DNA of 9,380 nucleotides from Anaerolineales bacterium UBA2029 (GCA_002332795.1 DDBP01000087.1:1-9380), one strand, 5' to 3'; positions 1 through 9,157 are shown, counted from the first letter of the stretch. Made by a program: numbers and translations. Notes: generated by a model from the sequence alone, not told the origin.

Positions 1-52
1 CCGCAGGCCGGTGGCTTCTGGGGGACACATCTTGCTCTGTGGGTTCGCTGCG

Positions 53-86
53 GCGCTCGCTGGTAGCCGCTGTCACCGGCGAGCGC
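53..86 (-). other. Stem-loop spanning the stop codon of the DUF624 gene
   Basis: Positions 53-63 and 76-86 are complementary over 11 positions with one imperfect pair, which is a G-U wobble if transcribed from the plus strand and a C-A mismatch from the minus strand. The loop is 12 bases and contains the stop codon at 73-75. No T-run follows on the minus strand, so it is at best a weak or Rho-assisted end for the operon, and may be chance in GC-rich DNA. The window ends 52 bp further on, so the true end of the operon cannot be seen. Confidence 0.25.
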
Positions 87-687
87 GGTACCGCTCCAGC
101 CGGTCGAGCACGGCGGCGTTGGCCATGGCAGCGATCGCCCCCCAGGTGAGCAGCAACCAGGCCGCCACCAGCAGCGTACTGAGAACTGCCAGCACGGCGA
201 TCACCGTCAGCAGCGCCAGCGTGAAGAGCGGATTCTGCAGGACCATCACCAGCGCATTGCGCATCGCCCCGCCGACGGTCGGTTCCTCCATCTCGTAGTA
301 GATCGGCCAGGTGTAGAGCAACATTCCCAGCCAGATCACCCCGGCGACGATCCATACCGTCTCCAGGGCCAGCACCAGGGGCGTATCCAGGGGAGCGTAG
401 GCAAACAGATTGTTGAAATTGACGACCGCGAAGAGCGCATTGCCGACGCCCCAGGGCAACGCCCGGCGCAGGTTGGCGCGGAACGTCTCCCAGAAGGCGG
501 CCAGGTCTGCCTCGGACGGGTTGGTATGGGCCAGATGCCCCACCCGCATGAGGGCGCTATAGGCGGCGGGCGCGGTGATCACCGGCAGGCACAGGGCCAC
601 AAAAACCAGGTTCGTCCAGATATAAGCGTACCCGGCCAGCCGGAAGTTGTTCAGCCCGCGCCACGCCGCGCGCAGTCCGTCCCACAT
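73..687 (-). CDS. DUF624 / YesL-family membrane protein
   Basis: A 204-residue integral membrane protein of the DUF624 (YesL) family. No biochemical function is established for this family; its members are typically encoded beside carbohydrate ABC importers, as here. The family signature is seen at residues 25-49: an NLVFVALCLPVIT stretch followed by a small-residue turn and a SALMRV helix. A second conserved piece is FWETFRANLRRALPWG (65-80). Hydrophobic segments lie at about 22-42, 81-98, 103-126, 147-170 and 172-192, and the C-terminus is basic (RLERYRARR). The ATG starts 7 bp after the stop codon of the MalG-type permease. Its Shine-Dalgarno-like AAGGGA overlaps the last codons of that gene, so translation is probably coupled. 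Family assignment is good; a role as accessory or assembly factor of the transporter is only inference. Confidence 0.85.
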   Translation of the reverse strand: MWDGLRAAWRGLNNFRLAGYAYIWTNLVFVALCLPVITAPAAYSALMRVGHLAHTNPSEADLAAFWETFRANLRRALPWGVGNALFAVVNFNNLFAYAPLDTPLVLALETVWIVAGVIWLGMLLYTWPIYYEMEEPTVGGAMRNALVMVLQNPLFTLALLTVIAVLAVLSTLLVAAWLLLTWGAIAAMANAAVLDRLERYRARR

Positions 688-694
688 GGGGCGG

Positions 695-1663
695 CTATCC
701 CTTCAACCCGCTGTAGCTGATTCCCTCCACAAAGTAGCGCTGGAAATAGAAGAAGATCAGCGCCAGCGGCAGCGTGGTGATCACCGAGCCGGCCAGAAAA
801 GCATGCCAGCGCAGCGTCTCGCCATAGGCCCCGCGCAGGTAGCTGAGGCCCAGCGGCAATGTCCACAGGTCTTTGTTGCCAGAAAGGATGATCAGCGGCA
901 TCAGGAAATCGTTCCACGTGCCCTGGAAACTGAAGATGGCCAGGGCCGTCAACGCGGGCGTGGCCATGGGCAACACCACTCGCCAGAACAGCACAAAGCG
1001 GTTGGCCCCGTCCACCAGCGCCGCCTCTTCGATCTCCCCTGGAATGGACTCAAAAAACTGCTTCATCAGGAAGATGCCAAATGCATCAACCGCCAGCGGC
1101 ACGATCAGGCCCTGGTAGGTGTTGAGCATGCTCAATTGCTTGAGGATGATGAAACGCGGGATGAGCAGCACGATGGGCGGCACCATCATCGTGCCCAGGA
1201 TGGTGAAAAAGAGCAGCCGGTTGCCAGGGAACTTCAGGCGAGCCAGGGCATAGCCAGCCAGCGAATCGAACCCCAGGCGCAGGATGGTCACTGCCACGGC
1301 GAAGAAGGCCGTGTTGACCAGCCAGCGCGGCAGGTTCTCGTCGAAAATCTCCTGATAGCCCTCCAGCGTGGGATTGAACGTCAGCGCTCCCGAAGTCTCG
1401 CTGGCAGAACGGCTTGCCCCAACCCGATCTCCTTCCTGGTAGGTACATTCAACGCCAAAGGGCGGGGTCGGGATGAGCGAGCGCGGGTAGCTCTGCACGG
1501 CGGGCAGACATTTGAACGAATTGGCCACCGTGAACACGAAGGGAAAGATTTCCAGCGCCGCGAACAGAATCAACACGGTCCAGCCCAGCGCAGTGAAAGC
1601 CACAGCCAGCGGTGAGCGGCGTTCTGCACTCACGGGAGCCTTGAGGGGTTGAGCAGTTGCCAT
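695..1663 (-). CDS. Carbohydrate ABC transporter permease, MalG/UgpE type
   Basis: A 322-residue inner-membrane subunit of a CUT1-type sugar ABC importer; with the neighbouring MalF-type subunit it would form the translocation channel. Membrane segments are seen at about 20-49, 115-138, 148-170, 183-203, 236-260 and 288-308. The EAA loop that docks to the ATPase lies at 212-235 (EEAALVDGAN...RVVLPMATP), with the conserved Gly and Leu-Pro. The C-terminus YFVEGISYSGLKG is the usual ending of MalG-type subunits (G-x-x-x-G-x-x-K-G). The start is supported by a strong AGGAGAGGAG just upstream. The gene begins 22 bp after the MalF-type gene. The external loop after helix 1 (residues 51-97) is longer than the usual 30 or so residues and has two cysteines (C52, C73). 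The substrate cannot be read from this subunit. Confidence 0.95.
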   Translation of the reverse strand: MATAQPLKAPVSAERRSPLAVAFTALGWTVLILFAALEIFPFVFTVANSFKCLPAVQSYPRSLIPTPPFGVECTYQEGDRVGASRSASETSGALTFNPTLEGYQEIFDENLPRWLVNTAFFAVAVTILRLGFDSLAGYALARLKFPGNRLLFFTILGTMMVPPIVLLIPRFIILKQLSMLNTYQGLIVPLAVDAFGIFLMKQFFESIPGEIEEAALVDGANRFVLFWRVVLPMATPALTALAIFSFQGTWNDFLMPLIILSGNKDLWTLPLGLSYLRGAYGETLRWHAFLAGSVITTLPLALIFFYFQRYFVEGISYSGLKG

Positions 1664-1685
1664 CGGTTGTCTCCTCTCCTGCCGC

Positions 1686-2798
1686 CTAGATGTTCGCGCG
1701 CTCTTTGACGACGATCCGCTGCAGCAGCGTGAAGGTGAAGATGATGATGAACAGCAAGATCGCCGTCGCTGCGGCCAGGCCCATGGCCGAGCGGTCGAAG
1801 CCGTTGAGATAGACCATGTAGGCGATGGTGTAGGTGGTCTTGGCCGGGCCGCCGCTGGAGATTACATAGACCTGATCGAAGATCTGGAAGCAACCAATCA
1901 GCCCCAGGGTGACCACAAAGAACGTCGTCGGGCGCAGCAGCGGGACGGTGATATGACGGAAAATCTGCCAGGCATTGGCTCCGTCAATGGCCGCCGCTTC
2001 ATAGACCGAACCGGGGATGTTCTGCAGCGCCGCCAGGAAGATGACCATCATCGTGCCGATCGTCGTCCACGTGTTGAGGATCATGATGGTGGACATGGTG
2101 ATGCTGGGGCCGCTGATCCACTCCCACAGCGTCAGACCAAAGAGGCGGTTGCTGGCCCAGTCGCCCACGCTGGTGCGGGTGACGCCAAACTGTTCCAGCA
2201 GGATGTGCAGCACGCCGCGCGGGTCATCCAGCCAGTTGATGAACTGACTGTTCTCATAGCCGCGAAAGAGCGCCTGAATGGTGGTGTTCACCAGGCCGCC
2301 ACGGGTGAACATCCACATGAAAATGATCGAAATCACGACGGACGAGGTGATCGAAGGAAAATAGAACGCCGTGCGGAAGAAGCCCCTGGCCTTCAGCCAG
2401 CGCTGATTGAGGATCACCGCCAGGATCAGGGCCAGAAGGGTTTGCGTGGGCACCACCCCCAGCACGTAATAGGTGGTGTTCTTCAGGGCAATGAAGAAGT
2501 CTTTCTGGCGCGTCGTGGCCTTGACCACCTCGCCGGCCTCGTCGTGATAGCCCCGCAGCAGGTCGCTGTAGTTGTCCAGCCCGACGAATTTGAACGCTCC
2601 CTTGTCGAAGACCGGCGTGATCCCGTTCCAGTCCGTCAGGCTCAGATAGACCGCCGCCCCGATGGGGATGATCAGGAAGACCAGGAAGATGATCAGCGCG
2701 GGAGTCATGAACAGGTAGCCCGCGATGGCCTCCTGGCGCTTCTTGGCGGCCATGGTGGTGATCCGCTTCTTGGGCATCACCGTGGTTGCCTCGCTCAT
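1686..2798 (-). CDS. Carbohydrate ABC transporter permease, MalF/UgpA type
   Basis: A 370-residue inner-membrane subunit of the same importer. The N-terminus is cytoplasmic and basic (MPKKRITTMAAKKR); the first helix is at 27-52 and contains the typical GYLFMTPALIIFLVFLIIP pattern. Further membrane segments lie near 105-130, 146-165, 236-258, 292-313 and 338-360. The EAA loop is at 266-290 (YEAAAIDGANAWQIF...VPLLRP), and the periplasmic FKFVGLDNYSDLL motif at 69-81 is usual for MalF-type subunits. The reading frame is open for 17 more codons upstream, but ATG at 2798 is chosen because AAGGAAG sits 7 bp before it and the extra residues are encoded by the intergenic stem-loop. The loop at about 166-235 between two membrane segments is longer than the usual 30 or so residues. 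Confidence 0.95.
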   Translation of the reverse strand: MSEATTVMPKKRITTMAAKKRQEAIAGYLFMTPALIIFLVFLIIPIGAAVYLSLTDWNGITPVFDKGAFKFVGLDNYSDLLRGYHDEAGEVVKATTRQKDFFIALKNTTYYVLGVVPTQTLLALILAVILNQRWLKARGFFRTAFYFPSITSSVVISIIFMWMFTRGGLVNTTIQALFRGYENSQFINWLDDPRGVLHILLEQFGVTRTSVGDWASNRLFGLTLWEWISGPSITMSTIMILNTWTTIGTMMVIFLAALQNIPGSVYEAAAIDGANAWQIFRHITVPLLRPTTFFVVTLGLIGCFQIFDQVYVISSGGPAKTTYTIAYMVYLNGFDRSAMGLAAATAILLFIIIFTFTLLQRIVVKERANI

Positions 2799-2805
2799 GG
2801 GCGGA

Positions 2806-2812
2806 CTTCCTT
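2806..2812 (-). promoter_or_regulatory. Ribosome binding site fixing the MalF-type permease start
   Basis: On the minus strand this reads AAGGAAG, 7 bases before the ATG at 2798. It favours that start over the longer open frame beginning at 2849, which would have to be translated through the stem-loop. Confidence 0.75.
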
Positions 2813-2824
2813 GTGCCACTAAGC

Positions 2825-2862
2825 GCAGGGGGCGCGGTGTGCAGTGCACAGGCGCCCCCTGC
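2825..2862 (-). other. Intercistronic stem-loop between binding-protein and permease genes
   Basis: An 11-bp perfect GC-rich stem (2825-2835 with 2852-2862), then a small asymmetric internal loop (GG opposite G), then a further 5-bp stem (TGTGC/GCACA) closed by a 3-base loop. It begins 13 bases after the binding-protein stop codon and ends before the permease ribosome binding site. The minus-strand sequence after it (GCTTAGTGG) has no T-run, so it is not a classical intrinsic terminator. By analogy with the malE-malF intergenic repeats of enteric bacteria, it probably protects the upstream mRNA from 3' decay or partly attenuates transcription, giving more binding protein than permease. The structure is seen directly; the role is inferred. 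Confidence 0.75.
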
Positions 2863-2875
2863 TGTCGAACGGGGA

Positions 2876-4117
2876 TTAGCGGGCCAGCACTTCTTCGGCG
2901 ACGGCTGCCGTGTCGGCAATCACGTCCTCAGGCAGTGCTTGCCCCTCGAAGGCCAGTTGCAGGCCGGAGTTGAAGGTATCGAAGACTTCGCCAAAGCCCA
3001 CTGGGAACTGCCACTTGTGCGCATAGGGAGCACCGGCCAGGAAGCCCGCGCCGTACTCCTCACCGATCGCCTGCAGCCAGGTATCCGCGGCGCTCTTGGC
3101 GGGCGGGATGACGCCAAAGCCCTGCTCGGCGACCATCTTCGAGCCTTCGGGGCCAGTCAGGAAGTTGACCAGCTTCCAGGACTCGTCAGGATGGTCGTTG
3201 TCCGCCGCCACGCCATAGCACACGGTGAAGACCATGGTCGCCTGGCCACCGCTGGGGTGCCTGGGCAGCTCGGTCACGCCCCAGCGCAGATCGGGGAACT
3301 GATCGAGCAGGTACTTGATCACCCAGTTGCCTTCCATGGCCATCGCCACGCGGCCCTGGCCGAACGCCTCACCGCCCCAGCCAGCATCTACTGCCGAAGG
3401 CGGGCCGGCGATGCCGTCGCGCACCATGCCCACGTAGAACTCCAGCGCCTCGCGCGCTTCGTCGCTGTCGAGCGTGACTTCCGTCCAGTCCTCGTTCAGC
3501 ACCGAGCCACCCGCCTGATAGAGGAAGGGCAGCCAGCGCTCGAAGTTGGGCGGGGTCACCAGGCCGAGCACGGACTTGCCTTCGGCGTTGGTGCCGGTCA
3601 GCTTCTCAGCCGCAGCGCGCAGGTCGTCCCAGGTCCAGTCCGGCGTAGGATATTCCAACCCTGCCGCATCGAACATATCTTTGTTATACTGCAGGGCCAT
3701 GATCGAGAAGTCCTTGGGTGGGCAGTAGAGCGTGCCGTTATAGGTGAAGGCCTCCAACAGCGACTCGTAATGCTCCTCAAGGTTCTCGATCTTTCCTTCT
3801 CCAGAAGCCAGCACACCGGCCTCGGCCCAGTCGGGCAGCCTGGAGCTGTCTACATAGAAGACGTTCGGAGGATCGCCCGCAGCGAAGGCCGCCTGAATGG
3901 TGGTGTCGTATTCGGGCACCAGGTTCACGTTGACCTTGATGCCGGGGTTGGCCGCCATGAACGCCTCGACCTGCGCCATCAGCGCGTCGTTCTCCTCCGT
4001 AGACGACGACCACCCCATCAGCGTGAGCGTCACTTCCTGGCGAGCCAGGGCCGCGCCCGCGCCGGAGATCACCAGCGCCAGCACGACCAGCAGAGTCAAG
4101 AGATGGACTTTACGCAT
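2876..4117 (-). CDS. Extracellular sugar-binding protein (solute-binding protein family 1)
   Basis: A 413-residue secreted sugar-binding protein that delivers the substrate to the two permeases. It has a Sec signal peptide: MRKVH, a hydrophobic core at about 6-20, and an Ala-Leu-Ala site with probable cleavage after A25. There is no lipobox cysteine, so it is predicted to be soluble rather than a lipoprotein. The mature part starts with a beta strand (QEVTLTLMGW) and shows family 1 features: FMAANPGIKVNVNLVP (53-68), FAAGDPPNVFYVD (78-90), a Trp-rich PTPDWTWDDLRAAAEKLTG (157-175), the FGQGRVAMAMEGNW motif (252-265), and a C-terminal ESWKLVNFLTGPEGS helix (312-326). The ATG has a clear GAGGAG 8 bases upstream. 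It starts 31 bp after the phosphorylase fusion, too little room for an obvious separate promoter. The sugar is not readable; an alpha-glucobiose is inferred from the enzyme next door. Confidence 0.95.
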   Translation of the reverse strand: MRKVHLLTLLVVLALVISGAGAALARQEVTLTLMGWSSSTEENDALMAQVEAFMAANPGIKVNVNLVPEYDTTIQAAFAAGDPPNVFYVDSSRLPDWAEAGVLASGEGKIENLEEHYESLLEAFTYNGTLYCPPKDFSIMALQYNKDMFDAAGLEYPTPDWTWDDLRAAAEKLTGTNAEGKSVLGLVTPPNFERWLPFLYQAGGSVLNEDWTEVTLDSDEAREALEFYVGMVRDGIAGPPSAVDAGWGGEAFGQGRVAMAMEGNWVIKYLLDQFPDLRWGVTELPRHPSGGQATMVFTVCYGVAADNDHPDESWKLVNFLTGPEGSKMVAEQGFGVIPPAKSAADTWLQAIGEEYGAGFLAGAPYAHKWQFPVGFGEVFDTFNSGLQLAFEGQALPEDVIADTAAVAEEVLAR

Positions 4118-4148
4118 GGCACTTTCTCCTCAGAAAACTGATCGAACG

Positions 4149-7049
<2,901 letters not shown>

Positions 7050-7057
7050 GATGAACG

Positions 7058-8101
7058 CTACCTGGGCCGGTATCCCCGGCTGGAGTCACGGATAACCAGT
7101 TCGGGAGGCACCAGCACATGCAACTCGCTCTCGCTGGGCCTGTCCCCCTCGAAAAGTCGTACCAACAACTGCACCACCCGCTGCCCGATCTCCCATACCG
7201 GCTGACGCAGCGTGGTCAGGCCGGGCAGCAGGTACGACAGCAACGGCGTATCGTCGAAGCCGGTGACGGCCACATCGCGCCCCACCTGCAAGCCGCGTTC
7301 CTGCACCGCCTGCACCGCGCCGACGGCGATCAGGTCGTAGACGGTGACGATGGCCGAGGGGCGACGTTCGGCGGGCAGGTCGAGCAGCGTGTGAGTCGCA
7401 GCATAGCCGTAGTCATATTGCCCCGCGCCTCGCCTGACCCAGGCCGGATCAACAGGCAGACCTGCCGCCTCCATCGCTTCCCAGTAGCCGGACAGACGAT
7501 CCGTGCCCACGCGCGATTGTTCCGGCCAGCCCAGGAAAGCGATGCGCTGATGGCCCTGCTCCAGCAAGTGCTCCACCGCCTGGCGGATGCCCGCCCGCCC
7601 GTCCACGTCCACATAGGGGAACGGCGAACCGTCGCTGTGCGTCCGGCCAAAGGCCACCAGCGGCACCTGCAACCGCTCCAGTACCGCGATGCGCGGATCG
7701 TCGAATTCCAGGTCGGAGAGGATGAAGCCATCTACGCGCCCGCTGCGCACCAGCTCTTCGTAGGGGCGGTACAGGTCTGGCCCCTGGTGATAGGGAAAGA
7801 GCAGGATGTGATAGCCGAGTCGCTCGGCGGCATTCACAATGCTCTGCTCGAACTCTTCCAGGATAGGGTTGATATAGCGTTCGTGCGCGGGCTTCCAGGA
7901 GTAGCCGATCAGGTGACTGGTCTGCAGGCGCAGGCTGCGGGCAGTGATGTTGGGGCGGTAGCCCAGTTCTTCGACGGCCTGCTGCACGCGGGCGCGGACT
8001 TCGGGCGTCACCTGAATCTGGTTGCGGAGGATTTTGGAAACGGTCTGGTAACTGACCCCGGCGCGGCGGGCAACATCTTTAAGGGTGACCTTGTTGGCCA
8101 T
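7058..8101 (-). CDS. LacI-family transcriptional regulator
   Basis: A 347-residue sugar-responsive DNA-binding protein, first gene of the operon. The N-terminal helix-turn-helix is at residues 5-27 (VTLKDVARRAGVSYQTVSKIL). Its GVSYQTVS segment is identical to that of E. coli LacI, with Lys at the place of LacI Arg22. The hinge is at 50-60 (PNITARSLRLQ) with the minor-groove leucine L57. Residues 63-340 form the periplasmic-binding-protein-like effector and dimerisation domain: HLIGYS, GFILSD (125-130), VDVDGRAGIRQAVEHLLEQGHQRIAFLG (164-191), VTGFDDTPLLSYLLPGLTTLRQP (279-301). The C-terminus ends shortly after PPELVIRDSS, with no LacI-type tetramerisation helix obvious. The start is set by conservation of the MANKVTLKDVA opening; the Shine-Dalgarno is weak (AGG, 8 bases upstream). 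With a palindrome at its own promoter it most likely represses its own operon until a sugar ligand binds. Confidence 0.95.
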   Translation of the reverse strand: MANKVTLKDVARRAGVSYQTVSKILRNQIQVTPEVRARVQQAVEELGYRPNITARSLRLQTSHLIGYSWKPAHERYINPILEEFEQSIVNAAERLGYHILLFPYHQGPDLYRPYEELVRSGRVDGFILSDLEFDDPRIAVLERLQVPLVAFGRTHSDGSPFPYVDVDGRAGIRQAVEHLLEQGHQRIAFLGWPEQSRVGTDRLSGYWEAMEAAGLPVDPAWVRRGAGQYDYGYAATHTLLDLPAERRPSAIVTVYDLIAVGAVQAVQERGLQVGRDVAVTGFDDTPLLSYLLPGLTTLRQPVWEIGQRVVQLLVRLFEGDRPSESELHVLVPPELVIRDSSRGYRPR

Positions 8102-8145
8102 GTCAAAGACCTGACCAGCTAAAGAATATTTCCCTGAGGGCGTTT

Positions 8146-8161
8146 AGGCGAACGTTCGCCT
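8146..8161. promoter_or_regulatory. Main operator for the LacI-family regulator
   Basis: A 16-bp perfect palindrome, AGGCGAACGTTCGCCT, with the central CG typical of LacI-family operators. It starts 8 bases after the -10 box, so it covers about +1 to +16 of the predicted transcript, where a bound repressor would block initiation. The half-site GTTCGC agrees with the symmetric lac half-site GCTCAC at 4 of 6 positions, in keeping with the shared Tyr-Gln recognition residues of the regulator. Confidence 0.85.
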
Positions 8162-8168
8162 CACTCTC

Positions 8169-8197
8169 ATTAAACAGGATTTTGGCCCCGGTGTCAA
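8169..8197 (-). promoter_or_regulatory. Sigma70-type promoter of the sugar operon
   Basis: On the minus strand: a perfect -35 box TTGACA (8192-8197), a 17-bp spacer, and a -10 box TTTAAT (8169-8174), one mismatch from TATAAT. Predicted start of transcription is near 8161-8162, giving a leader of about 60 bases before the regulator ATG at 8101. No other promoter of this quality was seen further down the operon, and the gaps are short, so this probably drives all six genes. Confidence 0.85.
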
Positions 8198-8235
8198 GTG
8201 GGTTGGGTGCGTGCAAAATATGCCGCGCTCCGGTC

Positions 8236-8322
8236 TACCTCACCCTCAGCCTCGCTGCGCTCGGCTCGCCTCCTCTCCACACGTGGCAATGAGGCGCGTC
8301 AGCGCCGGGCGGGAGTGAGGTA
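8236..8322. repeat. Imperfect palindromic repeat, REP/MITE-like
   Basis: The ends are an 8-bp inverted repeat (TACCTCAC at 8236-8243, GTGAGGTA at 8315-8322). Near the middle the arms match again: CGCCTCCTCTCCAC and the reverse complement of the other arm agree at 11 of 14 positions around a central CCACACGTGG. A small GGCGC/GCGCC hairpin lies inside (8293-8306). The CCTCACCC...CTCTCC wording resembles dispersed intergenic repeats that I recall from Chloroflexota genomes. Only one copy lies in this window, so dispersal is not shown. Confidence 0.45.
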
Positions 8323-8416
8323 AGTTGAGGACGGCCTCCTGTTCGAGAGGCGCTCAATGGCTGTCCGCCCATGAACCCTCGCGACTTGCGTCACGGGGCG
8401 AGAGGACTTGCCTGGG

Positions 8417-8480
8417 CGCAGAGATCACAGAGAAAGGTACAGCGTCTTTCTCAGGGGTTTTCCTCTGCGACTCGGCGGTG
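8417..8480. repeat. Imperfect inverted repeat of the CTCTGCG type
   Basis: Arms pair as CGCAGAG (8417-8423) with CTCTGCG (8463-8469), and GAGAAAG (8430-8436) with CTTTCTC (8446-8452), leaving unequal internal loops. The right end (8463-8480) matches 9248-9265 downstream of the thioredoxin gene at 16 of 18 positions. This type of CTCTGCG...CTCGGCGGTG sequence is, from recall, a frequent intergenic repeat in Chloroflexota and some other phyla. Confidence 0.5.
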
Positions 8481-8578
8481 CATTCCGTCTCCCAATCCGA
8501 AGGCACCCCCTGCGACCCAGGCCCCGGCTTGTGCATCCAATGAGATAGTATCGTTTGAGGAGACATAACGTTCTGCAC

Positions 8579-8583
8579 AAGGA
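8579..8583 (+). promoter_or_regulatory. Ribosome binding site fixing the thioredoxin gene start
   Basis: AAGGA lies 7 bases before the ATG at 8591. It favours that start over an in-frame TTG at 8555, whose own sequence (GAGGAGA) looks like non-coding leader. Confidence 0.65.
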
Positions 8584-8590
8584 CAACCCC

Positions 8591-9157
8591 ATGACCAGGA
8601 CTACCCGTCGTAAGCGCCGCGCCCATGAGCATACGTACAACCCCCGCCTGATCGTCGCCGGTTCGGTGCTGATCGTCGCCGTCGCCTTCGCCGTCATCGT
8701 GCTGACCGCCGACGACAGCAGCACCCGCACCGCCAACGCCGGTCAGACTGCTGCGGACTTCACCCTGCCGGGCCTGTCCGGTGAGGTTTCGCTGGCGGAC
8801 TTCCGGGGTAAGTACGTGCTGGTCAATTTCTGGGCGTCGTGGTGTCCGCCGTGCAAGGCCGAAATGCCCGATCTTTATGCCTATCATCGCCAGTATCAGG
8901 CACAGGGCTTCACCCTGCTGGGGGTGAACGTTGGCGAGGACGCGAACACGGTGCAGGCATTCCTGGCCGCCTACGGCTTCGACTTTCCGGTGGCGCTCGA
9001 CCTCACGGGGGCCGTCTACAACCGCTACGGCGGCGATGGCCTGCCCTCGTCTTTCCTCATCGGGCCGGATGGCACGCTGGTCAAGGCGTGGCGACCTGGC
9101 GCGATCACCCGCGCCATGCTTGATCGCGACGTGACACCGCTGCTCTTCCAGGGCTGA
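8591..9157 (+). CDS. Membrane-anchored TlpA/ResA-type thiol-disulfide oxidoreductase
   Basis: A 188-residue thioredoxin-fold protein. The N-terminus is very basic (TRTTRRKRRAH), followed by one membrane segment at about 19-39 with no obvious cleavage site, so the domain should be held on the outer face of the cytoplasmic membrane. The redoxin domain spans about 53-185: FTLPGLSGEVSLADFRGKYVLVNFWASWCPPC (57-88), with active-site cysteines C85 and C88 in WCPPC, then EMPDLYAYHRQY, and the cis-proline loop GLPSSFLIGPDG (150-161, P152). Such proteins reduce disulfides in exported partners, for example apocytochrome c, or act as general extracytoplasmic thiol reductants. No partner gene (cytochrome maturation, CcdA) is visible here. 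It is transcribed away from the sugar operon and has no evident functional link to it. Confidence 0.93.
   Translation: MTRTTRRKRRAHEHTYNPRLIVAGSVLIVAVAFAVIVLTADDSSTRTANAGQTAADFTLPGLSGEVSLADFRGKYVLVNFWASWCPPCKAEMPDLYAYHRQYQAQGFTLLGVNVGEDANTVQAFLAAYGFDFPVALDLTGAVYNRYGGDGLPSSFLIGPDGTLVKAWRPGAITRAMLDRDVTPLLFQG

Larger units (their letters stand above)
8198..8590. other. Intergenic region between the operon and the thioredoxin gene
   Basis: About 390 bp between the divergent operon promoter and the TlpA-type gene. It has no credible protein-coding gene: the frames open here lack recognisable domains and good ribosome binding sites. It contains two imperfect palindromic repeats (8236-8322 and 8417-8469, listed separately). 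Upstream of the thioredoxin gene a TAGTAT at 8546-8551 could be a -10 box, but no matching -35 box was found at the usual spacing, so its promoter is not assigned. Confidence 0.6.

Noticed and set aside
1..30. A minus-strand ATG at 28-30 that could begin another operon gene (MCPPEATGLR)
   Set aside because: Only ten codons are visible and there is no convincing ribosome binding site, so it cannot be supported.
647..1615. 322-codon plus-strand frame antisense to the MalG-type permease
   Set aside because: Low-complexity Gln/His/Arg-rich translation typical of a shadow frame.
2799..2849. Longer N-terminus for the MalF-type permease
   Set aside because: The added codons lie in the intergenic stem-loop and no ribosome binding site precedes them, whereas the ATG at 2798 has a good one.
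2786..4141. 451-codon plus-strand open frame antisense to the binding-protein gene
   Set aside because: No recognisable domain, and it fully overlaps a clear family 1 binding protein with signal peptide and ribosome binding site.
8567..8572. AACGTT upstream of the thioredoxin gene as a third operator
   Set aside because: Only the six central bases match; the flanks are not palindromic and do not resemble the operator.
8555..8590. TTG start giving 12 extra residues to the thioredoxin
   Set aside because: No suitable ribosome binding site before it; AAGGA sits 7 bases before the ATG at 8591.
8354..8887. 177-codon minus-strand frame overlapping the intergenic region and the thioredoxin gene
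   Set aside because: It overlaps the signal-anchor and active-site coding part of a clear TlpA-type gene and has no domain of its own.
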